NCBI GenBank assembly: GCA_013399305.1
Contig: VXAI01000015.1
Coordinates: 734,079-798,078, forward strand
DNA length: 64,000 nt
Direction: 5' to 3'
Source: Rostratula benghalensis
Lineage: Eukaryota > Chordata > Aves > Charadriiformes > Rostratulidae
The translations under genes were made by a program, and so were the position numbers. This document shows positions 13,301 to 28,300 of the stretch, one piece after another. The stretch's first letter is position 1; each line of letters starts with the position of its first letter. Below the pieces are notes generated by a model that searched no databases, was not told where the DNA came from, and was given only the letters and a program-made list of their open reading frames with translations.

Positions 13301-16300
13301 AGGTCGCAAGATTGCATTTATTGTGACTGTGACTCAATCGTTTAGTTTTTAAGTCTTTGGACTAGCAAGAAGCACCACCCAGTTGAGAAGAAAACACCAG
13401 AACCTTATAGGCATGAGAATCCTGTGAAACGTCCTTTATACCGCTTTCCACCTTCCTTTCTGTGTTCTTTTTTTCTAAAAATGTAGTTCACAAGGATTGG
13501 GAGCGGAACACTGATTTCTTGCTTGCTTGTTCAGAACTGGCTGGGTGTTGTGTCCTCACAACTCCCATGGCAGACAGACGGGAATGCTCTGGCTACTGCC
13601 CTGTGATAGTCTTGTAAGCTTTATTCCCAACTGTGAGGTTAGGGAGGTAGCCAAAAGATGGAAGGGCAATGGAGAGAGGCTAGAAGTGGATGCTGGCGTC
13701 AAAGAGGTAGGGGCAGTCAGAACACGAAATACTAGTCAGACTTGTACAAGTCAAAAATGGGCTAACCAAGCTGGGTAGGAAGCATGGGATGGACTGCTGA
13801 CCACTTGGCACTCCCTGCTGAGCAGCTTGAGTTTGCCAATACAGGCTGCTCCCCACATCCTGCTGGAAACACCCCATCTGCACTTCAGTTAATAGGTGTA
13901 TTTTCCCCTAGCTAATGTGCTCTGGTAGATGCGGTACCAGCTCCTCCCCTTGCCACAAGCAGCTCAGATATTCCTGACTACTTGTTTCTTGTCAGGGTAA
14001 AGGGAAAGAGTCCTCAGCCTTGGCAGGTCTCCCTGAACTGGTGGGGAGCTTATACCGATGCCCAGGATGTTCCCTCTCTTAACTGACCTTTTGCCTGGAG
14101 TGCAGCAGCAGAGCAGTCAGTGAGGCTGTTGTTGTCACAGCATTGCTCTTTGTCTCCCTTTTTTGTCAGATATGAGCAAAGCAGCAAGTGCCCTTGGCAC
14201 GGGGTGCCTCACATCTTGGCATGCTGTAAGGGGAAAGTGGAAGGTCAGTCTCACAGTATCTCTGCCTGCTAATTGCTCTGCCTTGTTTTGGGTGAGCAGA
14301 TGAGCCTGTTCCCAATTCTCTAAGTGAGGAATGTTGTTAATAGCAAATAATAAACCTGCTTCTCTTCTTCCTGATGTTGGTACCAGCTCCTAGTGAATTT
14401 CTCAGTCCTGGAGTATGTTTCATAACAAGTGTGACTTAAAAAGCACCCTGAGGCTGAAGAAGCACAGGGGCTGTTTTCCAGATGTTCATCTACCAGCCAG
14501 AGATGCTGCTCAGTGCAGCCCCAGATGACATTGTCAGAAAAGGCTTCCCTCAGCAGGAAGCCCTTGTCAGGGCACTGGCTCTGGGGAGGAAAGACAGAGT
14601 GGCAGCACAATGCAGGCAGCAGCGCCCTGGTGTCATATTGATCCCTGACACAGCAGGAGCAGCAGGCGATCATCTTTTCACATATAAGGAGTCTGTATGT
14701 AAATGTGAGGTACTGCATTGGAAACCTTGTAATGTGCTGTGTGATTGTTGCATGAACTCCCCCGGGGGTTTCTTCAGCAACTGCTGCACTGTAGCTTGAA
14801 GCAGCCGGGCCCTGCCCTGTCTGTCTGCTTCTGAGGCTAGAGTTTTGCAAGCATCACACTTGGAAAATGCTTCTATTAAAAAGGGTTAGGACAATACTGT
14901 GGACTTTGCAAAGTGACCTTGTGGTAATGGCCAGAAAGGAAGGCCTCTAGTGTGTCCTGGGAGATGTTTGTCTCTCTGAAAGCACATCTCTCTTAAAGAG
15001 AGGAAATTAACATTCAGGCAGAAAATGCTGTCTCCGTCAGCTGACAGTGCCCGGCAAGAACTGGCTTGTAAATTAAAGCTTTTATTTGTGAAGAGGAAAA
15101 CTGTTCTCAGTGCTACAAGGAAAATTGTTGTGCCACTGTTGCGATGGGGAAGTTTGAATCATTTAAATAACTTGTTATTGTGTGCTGCTCTTTACAGATG
15201 TTACAAACATACCCAGCTGGTTTTTAAATCCTCACCTCCTCCAAGAGAACCTGCTAAAGATAATAATAGTACTGTGTCAATATTGACCAGTTACCTCATC
15301 CTCAGCAGCAGGGACTTCGGAGCACTGTTCCTTTTTCTCAATGCTTCTTTGTGAAGCTGCTTTTTTCTTTTCTAAGTGTTGTAAGAAATCTTTGGAAACC
15401 AAGAGGTATTGTGTTTTTCTTGCACCAGGGCAGCTACATCCCTGCCTCTTTGGATGAAGGCAATCTTTGTTAAATGTGCTGGGTCTGTCTGTCTTGATTC
15501 CATGTGGTACTATGCCTTATGAAATGGTCCATGAGGTGGACATCCAGGTGGCATCGATACAGAAACCATCAGGAATGCTCACAGCGTTGTTGCACATTTC
15601 TGAGCTGCTCCAGGCAGTCATGTGGGTGCTCTGTAGATGCACAGAATCTGTTGCTGTGTTTGTTTTAACCATGTATTTTGTCAGTGGTGTTTTTCTGAAA
15701 TCTTCCCAACATCACTGCTGAACTACAAATTCCTACCTTCTTCGAGATGCCCTTTCAAGAGGTTAAAAGGCTCTGTGGTTCTTACTGAACCTCACTGAAG
15801 GTGGGATACGAAGACGTGTTCTTCTTTCCACATAGTATCTGACGTGGGTGTAAATTGTACTCGTTTCCTTAGAACACCTTCTGTCTGCCACTTTTATTTA
15901 AGAGGTGATGGTGGTATTTGACACCTCACAGAACTTCTATAAAGTAGTTGCTGCTAGGTCTTTCAGCATGGAAAATAGCTTGTGAAATTTAATGAAAGCA
16001 TTCAAAAATCAAGATGGTTATTGATGAGACTGAGTCCAGAAATACCTGGGAGCGTGAGGATCCATTTCTTTCCTCATGTGGTGCATAGGCTCAAAGTCAC
16101 ACTCGGAATGTGATGGTTACTGTAAGCTTACCTATAGCCAAGATACCTTCTCTCCATAATGGACCTCCTGTATGTCTCCAGGGTTCAAAGGATAGCACCC
16201 TAAACTAAGTGGAGCTTTCTTTTTTTTGTCATCTGTAGGGCTTTTTGGTCAGTGAATAGAGTGGAGCATATGTCTCCTGATCCTCCTGCTGCTGAAATGA

Positions 16301-19300
16301 GTTCTGCTGGATAGTAAGAGGAGTAGCATGGAGCCCGAGACAGCCTACCTAAAGCCCTTGAAAAATACCTACCCTTTCAGGTTCAACTACTGACTCTATT
16401 CTTAGTGATATTTAACAACATGAAAGGTTGCAAGAGTTGTAAAAAGCCATTTCTGTGAATGACAGAAATAAAAAGAACTGGAAATAAGGTTCTGTAAAGA
16501 GTGTTTCTCATTGTTTGGCCACACTTTTTTCAGAGCTTATGGAAATACTCAATTTCATTTTATCAGGTTAAACATTTTTCAGGTAACAGTTTTGAGAGTA
16601 AAGGTAATTGAAATTCAACAAAGGGGGTTAGTGCTTCTCCTAACACATGGTGTTAGTCTTCTCTGAATTGGGTACATTTGCCTGTGAATGTATTTATTTT
16701 CTTTTCTCTCTTTCTTCAGTTATTTTGGTTAAGAACTCCTTCATGGAATCCCAATAAAAATCAGCATGTGTGTTTCAAGCAGTGCTGACTATTCCATCCT
16801 CTAACTAAAAATAGACATTGTGCAAGCTGGCACTGAAAAATAATTTAGTGAATAGTAGGGAGTGGAAGAAAGATCAGCCATCTTAACAGCAACGCCAGGC
16901 TGTAACTGCTGTATATTCATGTGCATCTGTGTAGATGCAGGGAAAGTGATCCTGCCTGCATAGAGAAACACGGCTTTGGAGTGGGATCACAGAGAACTGT
17001 TGTGGGAGGAAGAAGAAAATTCCACATAAACCAAGAGTCCCTAAGATTTGTTTAGGAGGATAAATCCTGATTTTTAAATTCTGAGTTTTGTGAAGAAATC
17101 CAGGCACCTAACTGAGGCACCGAAGCTGGATGACTAAAGCTAATACCTGTGAATAATCTAGGTGAAATAAGTTGCTGGTAAATACAAATTCCTTTAATGA
17201 TTTATGTTTGTGTGTTTCTAGAAACAGGACACTGAGCACAGGTGGGGGTTCTGTTTGGTTGGGGTTTTTTTTCAGTCTGAAAGTAAGCCAAAATCCCAAG
17301 TATGCTGTAGTCAGCTGAATGATATCCTTTACTCTCCATCCTCATTTTTTGGTTTTTTTCTTCCTCCTCTCCCCCTTTTTTTTTTTTTTCCTTTTCTCTT
17401 TTTCATCCTTAACAACTTTTTTGTAGAGTGAGCCAGACCTGGAGAAAGGCCTGGAGATGAGAAAATGGGTCCTGTCAGGAATCCTAGCCAGTGAGGAAAC
17501 CTACCTGAGCCACCTGGAAGCTCTGCTGCTGGTAAGTGCTGGTGGCAGATACCATTTTGAATGCTGGTTCTTGAATTTTCACTGCTGCTTCCATCCAAAG
17601 TTTCTCAGAACTTCATACCTCTGGTTACAAGTTGCTGGGTACTCCTTTTCTCCATTAGAGAAAGAGAGGCTTAAAGCAAAGTCTGGATATGGCACAACCA
17701 GGGAGTTATTTGTGTGGTACTATCCAGGAGCCCTGTCTTTCAGTATCCTGTGCTAATTATTTGACACTATGCTGTACAGTTGGACAGAGATTAAGGAAAT
17801 GGAGTGCAAAGGGATTTATATTGCACCATGAATATCCTTGGAAAATCTACCTACCAGGGGTGGCTGATCCCCATGAGAGAACTTATTCATATCTAGCTTT
17901 CAGGAGTTGCATGAATGCAAATATCACTTATTAATAGGATGAAAAACAACTCTCTGGAGGGATGTGTTGTAATGTGGCAGGGGTGAAAGCGCTCTGTTTG
18001 CATGATAATGATTTCCTTCTTTCCTCGTTTCAGCCTATGAAGCCTTTGAAAGCAGCTGCCACCACCTCCCAGCCTGTGCTGACTAGTCAGCAGATTGAGA
18101 CAATATTCTTCAAAGTGCCTGAGCTCTATGAGATCCACAAAGAATTCTATGATGGGCTCTTTCCCCGAGTGCAGCAGTGGAGTCACCAGCAACGTGTGGG
18201 GGACCTCTTCCAAAAGCTGGTGAGTCAGCTGCCATCACCAAAGTTTGTGTTACCTCTCACTCATCTCACAGGTGCTGCTATGATTCCCTTCAGTGACTGC
18301 GTGCAGACCGAAGGGATGAAAGCCCACAGCTGGGTTAGATGAGAGGCTTCTAGCTTTGCCAATGCAGTGAAAGGCCTACAGCAAAAGTATCTGTTCAAAG
18401 ACTCCAGCAGGCTGTGGCACTAATACAAATACAATTTCACAGAAATGCTGAATCTCCAGGGTGTCTGCTGTGTCACTAAACCATTTGCTTTAGAAGAAGA
18501 TGGGAGAATGGCAGTGTTTAAAAGCATACTTTTTTACCCTGCAGCTAAGTGTTTCTCACTATTGCTGAACTCCCTCACACGTGCTTCCTTCTCTCTGTGG
18601 TGATTTCCTCTCTCTTGTGCTGATTTTCTCTGTTTTATGGTCATCACCTTTGGCTTTGCTTTTCTACCACCATCCTGGCCTTGATATTCCCCTTGCTGCT
18701 ATGCTGATGCAGTCAACCTGCTGCTGAGAATCCTCCAAGCAACCACCACAAAATTTTCTGGATGCAGACCAGGACAGAGACATATACAGCATATTCCTGA
18801 GGCTGAATTAAAATTGCCGAGTTTCTGAGCCAGATGACAAATTGTTTGCATTATATGAGATTCTTTTGGCCCCTACAGCCTCTCCCCTAGCATGTGCAGA
18901 TAGCAAAGGATTAAAGGAGCTGGTTTTTCCTTTAGAAAATAAAAGAATCTTTGCATTCCTGAGGTGCCTCTGATTCTTAGGGTAGGAGTGACATTCCAGT
19001 GAGGGGTTTATTGGATGGGAAGTGTGCTTTACCAGGGTTACTCAATTGTTAGCAGCTGTGTAGCCCAGCACGAGCCCCATACCCTATGGAGCAAGGGGAG
19101 ACGGGCCTGGAAGATGCTGTTTTCCATCCACACCAGCAGCTCAAGATCAAAATCTGGGAATCTGCTTTTCACTGCCAGCATGTTTTAGCCAGGAGGGGTC
19201 AAATTGGAGCCTTGGTGAGTAGTTCATGGTATGCGATTTGAGCAACTGGTTTAAGAAGACAAAACACCTGCTGCTGGTTGCTGGAGCAAAGACACAGAAG

Positions 19301-22300
19301 GCTGCTGAAAGTGGAAGCCTCACAAGCTGCACTGAAAGCTTAGTGCAGCAATGAAGATAACACTAGCTGAAGAAGCCCTGAGTATATTCCTTACCACTGC
19401 TGGCTGTTTAGCAAGCTATGACTCACTGCACAGCTACTTAGGCCTTTGTTTAAGACCATTTCTTGCTGATGGTGATTCAAGGTTCAGGAGTTGAGCCCTT
19501 TCTGGCACTCTGCTTTCATGTTCCCCTGATTTTTGTACGTTTGTAGCAGAATTGTTGATTTTTGTTGAGTTGGTATTGGAAGCAAAGAGCAAATTGCCCT
19601 AGAGCAGGAAGCTTTGAGCTAGCTTAGTGGTTTCAGTTCCTGGTGGTTTGGTACAGTATCAGTGGGATTTGTGAGCTCTTTGCTCAATGAGATAAAGCTC
19701 ATAATTCTTGGCAGGCAGTGGGAAGGCGCTAGATGAGAAAGACAGCAAGAACACCAGACATTGCAAGACATCTATGCAGGTTGTACATCAAATCTTTTGG
19801 AGCGGACTGTTTACCTGTGGTTGTGTCTTGCAATCGGGTGATAAACACCGGAGTCCTGCTTATTATGCTGAGATCCCTGGGGACACTAATTTTCTTTAAT
19901 ATTATGCAAAACAAAGCACCGTAGATTGAAGTTATAGATAGTGCATGCAAGGAATTAGAACTTCATGTAGTTTGGCACAAAGTACCATCCATTTGCAACA
20001 TCAGTGACTGTTATTCCACCTTTTTCCTGTGCAAACTAAGGAAAAGCAAAAAAAAAAAGAGACGCTAGGCATGTGGGAGTGAAATGCTTCTCGGTTTTCT
20101 CAGTTTTGGGGAATACTTTGTATGGGTTTGGTTTTTTTTATAACTAGAAAAGAAACACTTTAGAACTGTATTTATGAATGAAGAAATATTTAGCACATGT
20201 TATCACTGATGGTTTTCAGGAATGGAAAGAATTGTAACCAGAAGCCTTATTATTTCTACCAAAGCTTGTTTAATTTTCAGCGTGTTCTTTTCAACTAAAA
20301 AAGAGAAAAGTTAAACCAGCCTGAAAACTGTGTGTGAGCATCATTGCTTTGATTGGAAGCTCAGTTCTTAATTAAAAAAATGTTTTCACAACGGTATGTT
20401 TAGAAGAGGAAAACGAAAGTTTAGAAAAGACTGTTCAGGAGTTAGCAGGAAATGCAAGAGCCACACAGGAATGGAGGAACTTTTAAATCTCTCCTGTGTT
20501 AGCTGGTATCATCCAAACCTGAATGTCATAAACCCTGCAAATGATCAGTAATTCTGGAAGCAAATTATTCACAAAATTAGGCCCCAGTGGCAAATACAGA
20601 TCTTATTCTCTCCACACCGTTAGGGCCAGGTCATCCCTGGCATAAGTAAGCGCATTTTCCTTCCTTCCCTAACCATGTTATTTGTTTGAGGGTTGAGATT
20701 GGTTCCTAATCTTTCAGTAAAAATTGCCCTAGGAACTAGCTTGCTGTGTCTCAGCCTCTGTTAGCTAAAGAAATTTGTGCAGGGAATGTCACTCCTGAGA
20801 GTGGCTTTTTCTATTTCATCATCTCTAGCACCAGGCTCCACAGAGGTTGGGGAACAGTGATTACAAGAGAGCAGCAGGGAAAAGAGCACTGAGGGGAAAA
20901 AAGTCTGTGGGAACGTTAACTGCTCTGCCTATTGCGTGTCTTGGGCAGAAGGGTCAGGTAAGTTGAGAAATAATAAGAGTTGGAAGCTCTTGTGGTAACA
21001 AACTTCTCCTTAATGGAGCCTTTTGGAGCACTCCACCTGTTGGCTCACTACTGCCCATGCACTTGGAAGCATCTTCAAGCTGCTGAGGTGTTTAGAGCAC
21101 AGCCTGTGCAGCTCTGCAACACAAAACCAGCTCTGCAATCCAGACAAGCTTGAAAGCTTCCCAGCAATTTCCTGACCTGGATCTTATGTTCTCAGGCGTG
21201 GATATGGCTGCAATTCCTAAGTCAGCAAACAGGATCACTGCTAAGACTTGGGGATAATCGTGGCTTATTGCTGTACCCTGAGGCCTGCTCCATCTTCTTT
21301 TTGGATCAATTGCATGTTCCTACTCCTGGAAAAACTGCCATTTTCAGTCACTGAGCGCTGCAGCCCCTGCCTTCCAAAGAAGCTGTGCTCTGGAGCTCTT
21401 CTGTATTTTCATCACTCTGCTGCCCTTACAATGGTGTTCACTAATGCAGATATGGGTTAATATCTGGGTTTGAGCTGATGTCTCCATCATGCAAAAGCCA
21501 ACAAGTAGCTTGCTGGGGTCAAATTTGTGCTGTTGGACTGAATCATTCCAGTCTGATTCATACAGGCAAATAGCCAGCAGTTCCAGTTACATCAATGAGC
21601 TAAAATATTAATAGATACTAATCTGGCAGTTAGAGAAAGGAAAAATAGATGGCAGTAATAAGGATGTGTCATCCTCGCAGGCTTCCACATCCTTCACTTG
21701 TGAACTGTTTCAGCATAGATGGAACTGGGTGCATGGGAGTACCTGTGCTGGTTAAGCAAAGCTGACAGTCCAGATAGGTCTTTCTAGGCCTGCTCAGCAT
21801 TCCCTGGCATGAAGGAACATACTGAGGCTGGCCATCCCAAACTCTCTTCTTCTCCAGCGTTTATTTTATTTTGTTTTGCTTCCTGCAGGCCAGCCAGCTG
21901 GGAGTGTACCGGGCCTTTGTGGATAACTATGAAGTTGCTATGGAGACAGCAGAGAAATGCTGCCAAGCCAATGCTCAGTTTGCTGAAATCTCTGAGGTAA
22001 TGTCACGGTATTCAGACACACGAGCTGTCTGGATCTGACTAATACCCTGCGATGTCACTGCTGTCTGTCCTCCAAGTATCTTTGCAGCTCTGACTTGTGA
22101 GTTGTGAGCTCCCATCGGCTTCAGTGCTTCAGCTCACGTTCTTACGGTGATTTGTACTTTGGGCTAACCAAGGTGATCACATAGACAGCCTTTATGTGCT
22201 GTCCCCACTCAGGGAATCTTGCAAAAAATGGCAGTGCTTTGAACTTCTGTGCCATCTTTCTGCATTTCTGTATTTGAGTTTCTCAAATATTTCCCTTGCT

Positions 22301-25300
22301 AATGATGATGCTGACTGGTGTAAAAAGCCATTTTGAATGGCTTGAATTATGGCTGCCAGTGGAATTGCAGGCTTCACTGGTGTGGAGAGAAGAGGGTAGC
22401 TTTCTGTTTAAAAAAGCAAGCGTGTCAACTGTAATCTACAATATTATTTATTGGGCTACTCTGATTTCCCATCTTTAAGAGGAGTACCTTCTGTCAAAGC
22501 ATTTTGAGTACTTTTTCAGGCTTCCCAGGCACCAGTTTTGCCTGTAGTGCATGGTCTCATTGACTCTTGCGGTGGTTATATCTTGAAGAACTCAGTTGCT
22601 AAGAAAACATGAACTTCATACATATGCCCTTAGAAACAATCAGAGGTGAATAATACTGGGGGTGTTTATTGCTCTGAAAAACCTCCCCAGTACATTCAAT
22701 ATCGCATGTCACTTTCAATTTTTATGCTAAAGAGGTAAAATAAAGCATGTTCCCTCTGTGAAGTGAGGGAAGCGAGGCTTGCCTTTTGGGATCTGCTCTA
22801 TTACTCACCAGAGTGCAGATGCCTTCTGTTCTCTCCTTTCCTGATGATTTCCATCAGGTTCTGGTCCTTTGCCTGACCACTTCTGTGCTGTAGTGGTGCA
22901 AAGTCACTAGTAAAGTATCTTCTCCTGTACATAACTTTTCTTTCAGTACTAAAATGCATTTAATGGACTTTCCCATCTATTTATAGTAATATGTGTAGAT
23001 AGTGTTATGGTAGTCCCTAGAAGACAGAACAGATGTTAAGACTCCAAGGTCCTGGGCACTGTACAAATGCGATTTCTCCGTTTTTCTGTTTTCTGAAGAA
23101 TAATTCTGAAATCATCCTAGTTTGTGTTTGCGTTGGGAATGGTGGTGATGATACTTGAGCATTTGTGCCCTGGTGAGGATTTCAGAGCTCAGCACATTAA
23201 TGCACGCCACTTCACAATCCATGTGCTAAGAGAAGAGTCACAGGCATCATTCCTTTTCTGCCGTGAAAGAGAGCTCATTTGTCCAAGGTCACCCAGCTCT
23301 GAGTACAGGTATAAGGAAGTGTAACCTAGGGACACTGAATCCCAGTTCTGTACTTCATTTACTGGTGGTGCACACGTGCTGCAATAACGGCTGTATCCTT
23401 ATAGGCATGTCTTTATCCTGTAGGAGATTTAAAAAAGTGGTTCCCTGCTTTGCTGCTGCTCTGTTGACATGCATTCCTAAGAAAATTGCTTAATACTTGA
23501 GATGTGTGGGCACCTGTTCCATGGCAATGGTGGGTTTACTAAGAAGGAAAGCATATTTTTCCTTCACTGCGTTGAACTGGGATAGGGCTGTTCTCTGTTG
23601 ACAGTTAGGTCCTCCCTTGGAGGAGCAGAGAGTCTCTTACGTTCCCATGTGATATTTCAAGGTGATTGACATTGGTTTTCTTTTTCTTTTAGAACCTAAA
23701 AGCTAGAAGCACAAAGGAATCTAAAGATCAGACGACGAAAAATTCCCTGGAAAGTGAGTGATCCATGCAGAAGACACTGTGGTTTGTCAGGACTGCTTAG
23801 ATGCTGTTGCCAAAGCTCCACCCTCCCTTTCTCTTTTTAAATGCTGGAGGGTTGTGGGATCTCCACCAGCTCTACCTGAGAAATTGGTTCCCTTTTGCTA
23901 AGTAGCAGAACTTGTGCCTTGTAAGCCGCATGCATGCATGGGGAAGCCCCTGCCCAGCTTAAAACATCATCGGTCCTTTTGGGCAACACCAAGCCAACCA
24001 AAGCACTGCTGTGATTTTAGGAGAACACCTGCTACCCAATGATAGCACCAATGACATCCTAGCCATTATTCTTATTATATGGGTTTCGCCTTGTGGTAGC
24101 ATCTAGAGAGCCTGATCAACATCAAGTTCTATGGTGCTTGTCTCTACACACAGAAGACAACCCATGTTACGAGAAGCTTCCATACTCACTGACATAAAAG
24201 CCAATTCCCTTTCTGTTTTGGCCTCTTGTTGGGACTTGGAAGCACTCAACATGTCATGCTGAACTCCAGAAGGAGGGATGCACTGCTGTATAGTTGCCTT
24301 TCAGGAACCTCCTTGGAAGCTTTAAGAGTGCAAGGCCCAATTCTGACCTGTGGGACCAGGCAGGTGGCTGGGGAATTGTCTGAAGTGTGCCAAGCTGTGT
24401 GCACTTGTTCTGTACTACCTTGTGTGCTCCTCATCCTCTGCCTGGCAGGGCGTGCTCACAAGTGGGCATGCTCTGGACTGTGTTTATTTCCAATGTGTGT
24501 TCATGTGTAGTTTATTGGTTGTTCAGCACATTAATTTTAGAGAAGGGACTTTTCCAGTAGCTCATTAGTTAATAAACCTGTGCCTCTGCATCCAGTTGCA
24601 TTGGACAGGTTGTTTTGTAGGGGCTGTATTTAGGGACCTCTCCCTTATGTTCCTGCTGCTTCTTTTTTCACAGCTCTGTTATACAAGCCAGTGGATCGAG
24701 TGACTCGCAGCACACTTGTCCTGCACGTAAGTATCTGAAGGGTAGTTTTCAAACTTTAGGCCCCTTCCTTATTTTCTTCACCCTTCAGATTTTCCATGTA
24801 GCTGCAGGACTGCAAAAATAAATTTGCCATGCTGTGTAAGAGCCTTTGCCCTTTACACTAGGGGGAGGGAGTCCATAGGTAGGGCCCTGCTATCTCCTTA
24901 GTGGGGTTTCCAAGAAGTGCAGAGTACTATCCTCCTCCTCTAGAGATAAAGCCTTGTTCTAATCTGCTATAAGAAGCTGGAGCATCTTGTCTTACAGCTT
25001 TACTTAGGGGTCCTCAGACCCTTCTGCTTTCTGGTGCTGCTCCTGATTCTGTTCTCTGTGTTCCCGGTGTCAGGATTTGCTCAAGCACACTCCAGCGAGC
25101 CACCCTGATTATCCACTCCTGCAGGATGCTCTGCGGATCTCGCAGAACTTCCTCTCCAGCATCAATGAAGAGATCACTCCTCGTCGGCAGTCCATGACTG
25201 TGAAGAAGGGAGAGGTGAGTCTTCCTGCTTTCGGGATTTTCTCAGTTTCTAAATACTGGTTGTGCCTTTTCTGTCGAGCGGACTAGGAAGTTACACTATT

Positions 25301-28300
25301 AATTCCTTTGTTGCTAAGATACACTTCATGCAGTGTCCTTGTTCTCTCAAGGATGTGGTACAGCTCCTCTCTGTTTTCGTTCCAGAAAACAGTTTGGAAA
25401 CCCAGAGGAAAAGCATGATTAGAGTTTTGTCCTTAGCACTGTTAAAATCATTTGTCATACATAATTTGTATGATGCCTATTGCTGTGCACTAAATGGATT
25501 TGTATTTTACCTGCAAACTAAAGCCAAACAGAAAGCCTGGGAGGAGAAAAAGGTAAGGAAACATCAGAAATCTTAAAAGATAGGAAAAGTTCTTTTCCAG
25601 AATCTTCAGTCTTGCCATAAAACTCTTTTTTTTTTTTTTTTTTTTTTTTGTGTGTGTCCTCATTTCTAAAGAATAATTTTGTAAATGGGACTAGGAAGCA
25701 AAGCAAGTGGAATGGGTTGGAAAAGGTAAGGGAGGTGATTGACTCCTAAAGGTGTCCTGAGCTCTGCTGGGAGCTGGACTGCACCCAGGAAGTTCTAAGA
25801 TGTGCAGTTTCTTTACGTGCGTGCAGTGTTGTGCAAGGAGAGCACACAGCTACACAACAGTAAAGTCCCCCATGCCTCAATGAGCTTGATTCATCTGCCT
25901 CAAAATTTCAGTAGAAAGCAGTTTAGTCCTTCCTGATGAGGAAAGGCCAGGACTGACAGAAATTGGGCAAAAGATAGGTGCATCTTCAGATAGTGTATGG
26001 GCAGTGTGCCAGAGACACTGACTGATCAAAACTGACCCAAATTACCCTGTACAAAAACATCTCTTACAAAGCCCAAGAGATTTTTAAGATACCATGAATG
26101 TTCATGATGTATTCCCAAATCCTGTCAGCTAAATGTGTCTTGCTTTTAGCTGTTAAACTGATTTTCAGCTGACAAAGATTTGATAGAAGCTGCAGTATTG
26201 GGAATTCTGTGCACTTTATGCTGCAAGTCTTGCTCATTGTCTCATTTTGTCAACTGAGGAAGTCTGCAGCTGAGAAAAGGAGGGGCTGAGCACTTGGAGG
26301 CTGAGGTAGGAGCTCAGACATCAGTCACCAGGGCCTCAGTGACAGTAGATGGCCTCGTTAAAGTGGATGCTGATTGAGTTGTAGCAGAAATTGCAGGCTA
26401 GGATGCCCCCTCACAGGGGAGGGAGCGTTTTGTGTTCTCTGGTTGTCTGTCAGCATCTCAATGAGGGATGCAGGCTTTGAAAAGTGTCATGAGGAATCCT
26501 AATGCGGTGCCAGAGCCCAGGCAGAGGGGCAGGCTCAGGAGGATGGTCCTGATGATCTTCTTGCAGTGGTGGATATGTCAGAGCTTAGAAAGCAGGAAGT
26601 GGAGGCTTGTCAGGATTGAGCTCGGCAGGCTTGTTCACACTCTCACTAGTCCTGCAATGGCTTCATGTATGATGTGGGGAGGGAAAGAAGGGGAACACCC
26701 TCAAGGAGAGGGTTGTGGGTGTGCTAGAGGGAGCTGGGAACCCTTTTTGCTGTCCCTCACTGCATGTACCTTGCACCAAGGGAGCCCAAGGGAGAATAAG
26801 ACTTGGTTTTGATGGTTCCTGCAGTTAGCCTTCCACTCCAGGAATCTGGTGGTTGATCCTTTCTTTAGTCATTTTGCACCAATATCCCACTATTTGCAAA
26901 GCAGTAACGCCCCAGTTGCCGCCACTCTGCACCTAGGGAGCTAGGTATGTTCACTCTCTGCCTAGCAATCCAGAGACACAAGTCTGCTCCCAGCTATTCC
27001 ACGTGGGTTAGTGATGGCTGCTCCTTCCTATAAGCTGCTCAGCTTGGGGTCATAGCTGGGTTTTGTTTGTGCCTGTAAATCTTTCCTTTTCTACTTATCC
27101 TTTCCTCCCACTAGCCTTGCTTGTGCTTCCCCTAGGGTGACAGGAGAGTGTGCAGTTTGCATCTCCTAATTGACTGCTCTCAATGCATAATGCTTTCTTT
27201 TTTTTTTTTTATTTTAATGAATCACCAGCTTGCTTTGATGGCTTTTTTCATTATTTGTCTTCCTCCCATTGAAATTTCCTTGGTGGAAAGGAAGGAGGGA
27301 AAACAGCCCTTTCCCCTCATGTATTGCTAAGGTGCTGATCTCAGTTATCTTTTTTTCCCAGTCTGTGCCTTTTATGTGGAGTTTTGGTTTTTTTCCCCCT
27401 TTGAGTGCATCGTGGGGAGGAGTCAAATCTCCTTTGCCAGGCTTTTGCTCCGGCTCTTTTCTTCAGGCTTGCTTTGAACTGGGGAAAGCAGCCAGTTGTT
27501 AATCTCCCTGGTGACAGGCTGCTAAGGAGAGGAGTGCAGGTCAGGAGAGAGTACAGGCTCATCAGCACAGCGTTCCTCCCTTTTGCAAAAGGTGATTCCC
27601 TGCTCCGGGAGCATTGACTCAGGCTGACCCCGCCTGCTGTCTTTTTGCCTGACAGCAGGTGTCCTTCCTGCATGCCAGCCCCCTGGTTCTGCTTGGCTCA
27701 GTAGGCTTTTTTCTGATTCTAAACTTATGGATATGTACTGAAAGTTTTCTGTGACGTGTGGACCTGGTTTATTTTGCTGGGCTCAGTGAGTATTTCAAGC
27801 AGTGCAAGGAGATGAGAGCAAAGAAAGTAAAACCATTCACCAGAGGGACAGAAAGGGCTACAATAGGGAAGGCAGTATTGGTGGGTTAAGCCTACAAACA
27901 CATAGTTTGGTCCTTGCTTCTGCCCAGCTGACTGTAGCTGCTCTTCTCTGGTGTATGGTTTACTGAGGACTGTGGTACAGAGGCGCCAGGAGAGCACCAG
28001 CCCCAGCCAGGCAACACAAGGGAGCCAGGAGGGCTGGACTCCTAGGTCTGTTTCCATTCAGCCTGAGCTGCCACATTCTCTTACTCCCTCCTTTTCCCAT
28101 CTTTCTACTTCTGTGGTTTTACTTTTTCACTTTTTTGATGGTTTAACTGCAGGTGTATCCACTTTGCCAACCCTCTAAATAACCAAACAAATAAATAGAG
28201 GGAAAAGGGAGTCTGAGTACCACTGTACCTTCTGACTCAGAATGAGACTGGTGAAGAATACTCCACCCCTTAGGACCATGGAGCAGGCATTTTAGTTGCT

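Larger units (their letters stand above)
7352..17426 (+). other. BCR: BCR intron 2 (10,075 bases)
   Basis: The longest intron in the window. It holds a T18 run at 7560-7577, a probable old CR1/L3-like fragment near 8217-8345, and an A/T-rich (AAAAAT)n patch at 10401-10421. A compact stretch at 12770-13330 reads as complex non-repetitive sequence and may be conserved non-coding DNA. The intron ends in an unusually long pyrimidine tract (17341-17420) before exon 3. No coding exon or RNA gene was recognised. Confidence 0.85.

Noticed and set aside
24226..24510. Open frame in intron 6 as an extra BCR exon
   Set aside because: Exons 6 and 7 join in perfect frame without it, and it has no matching splice sites or family resemblance.
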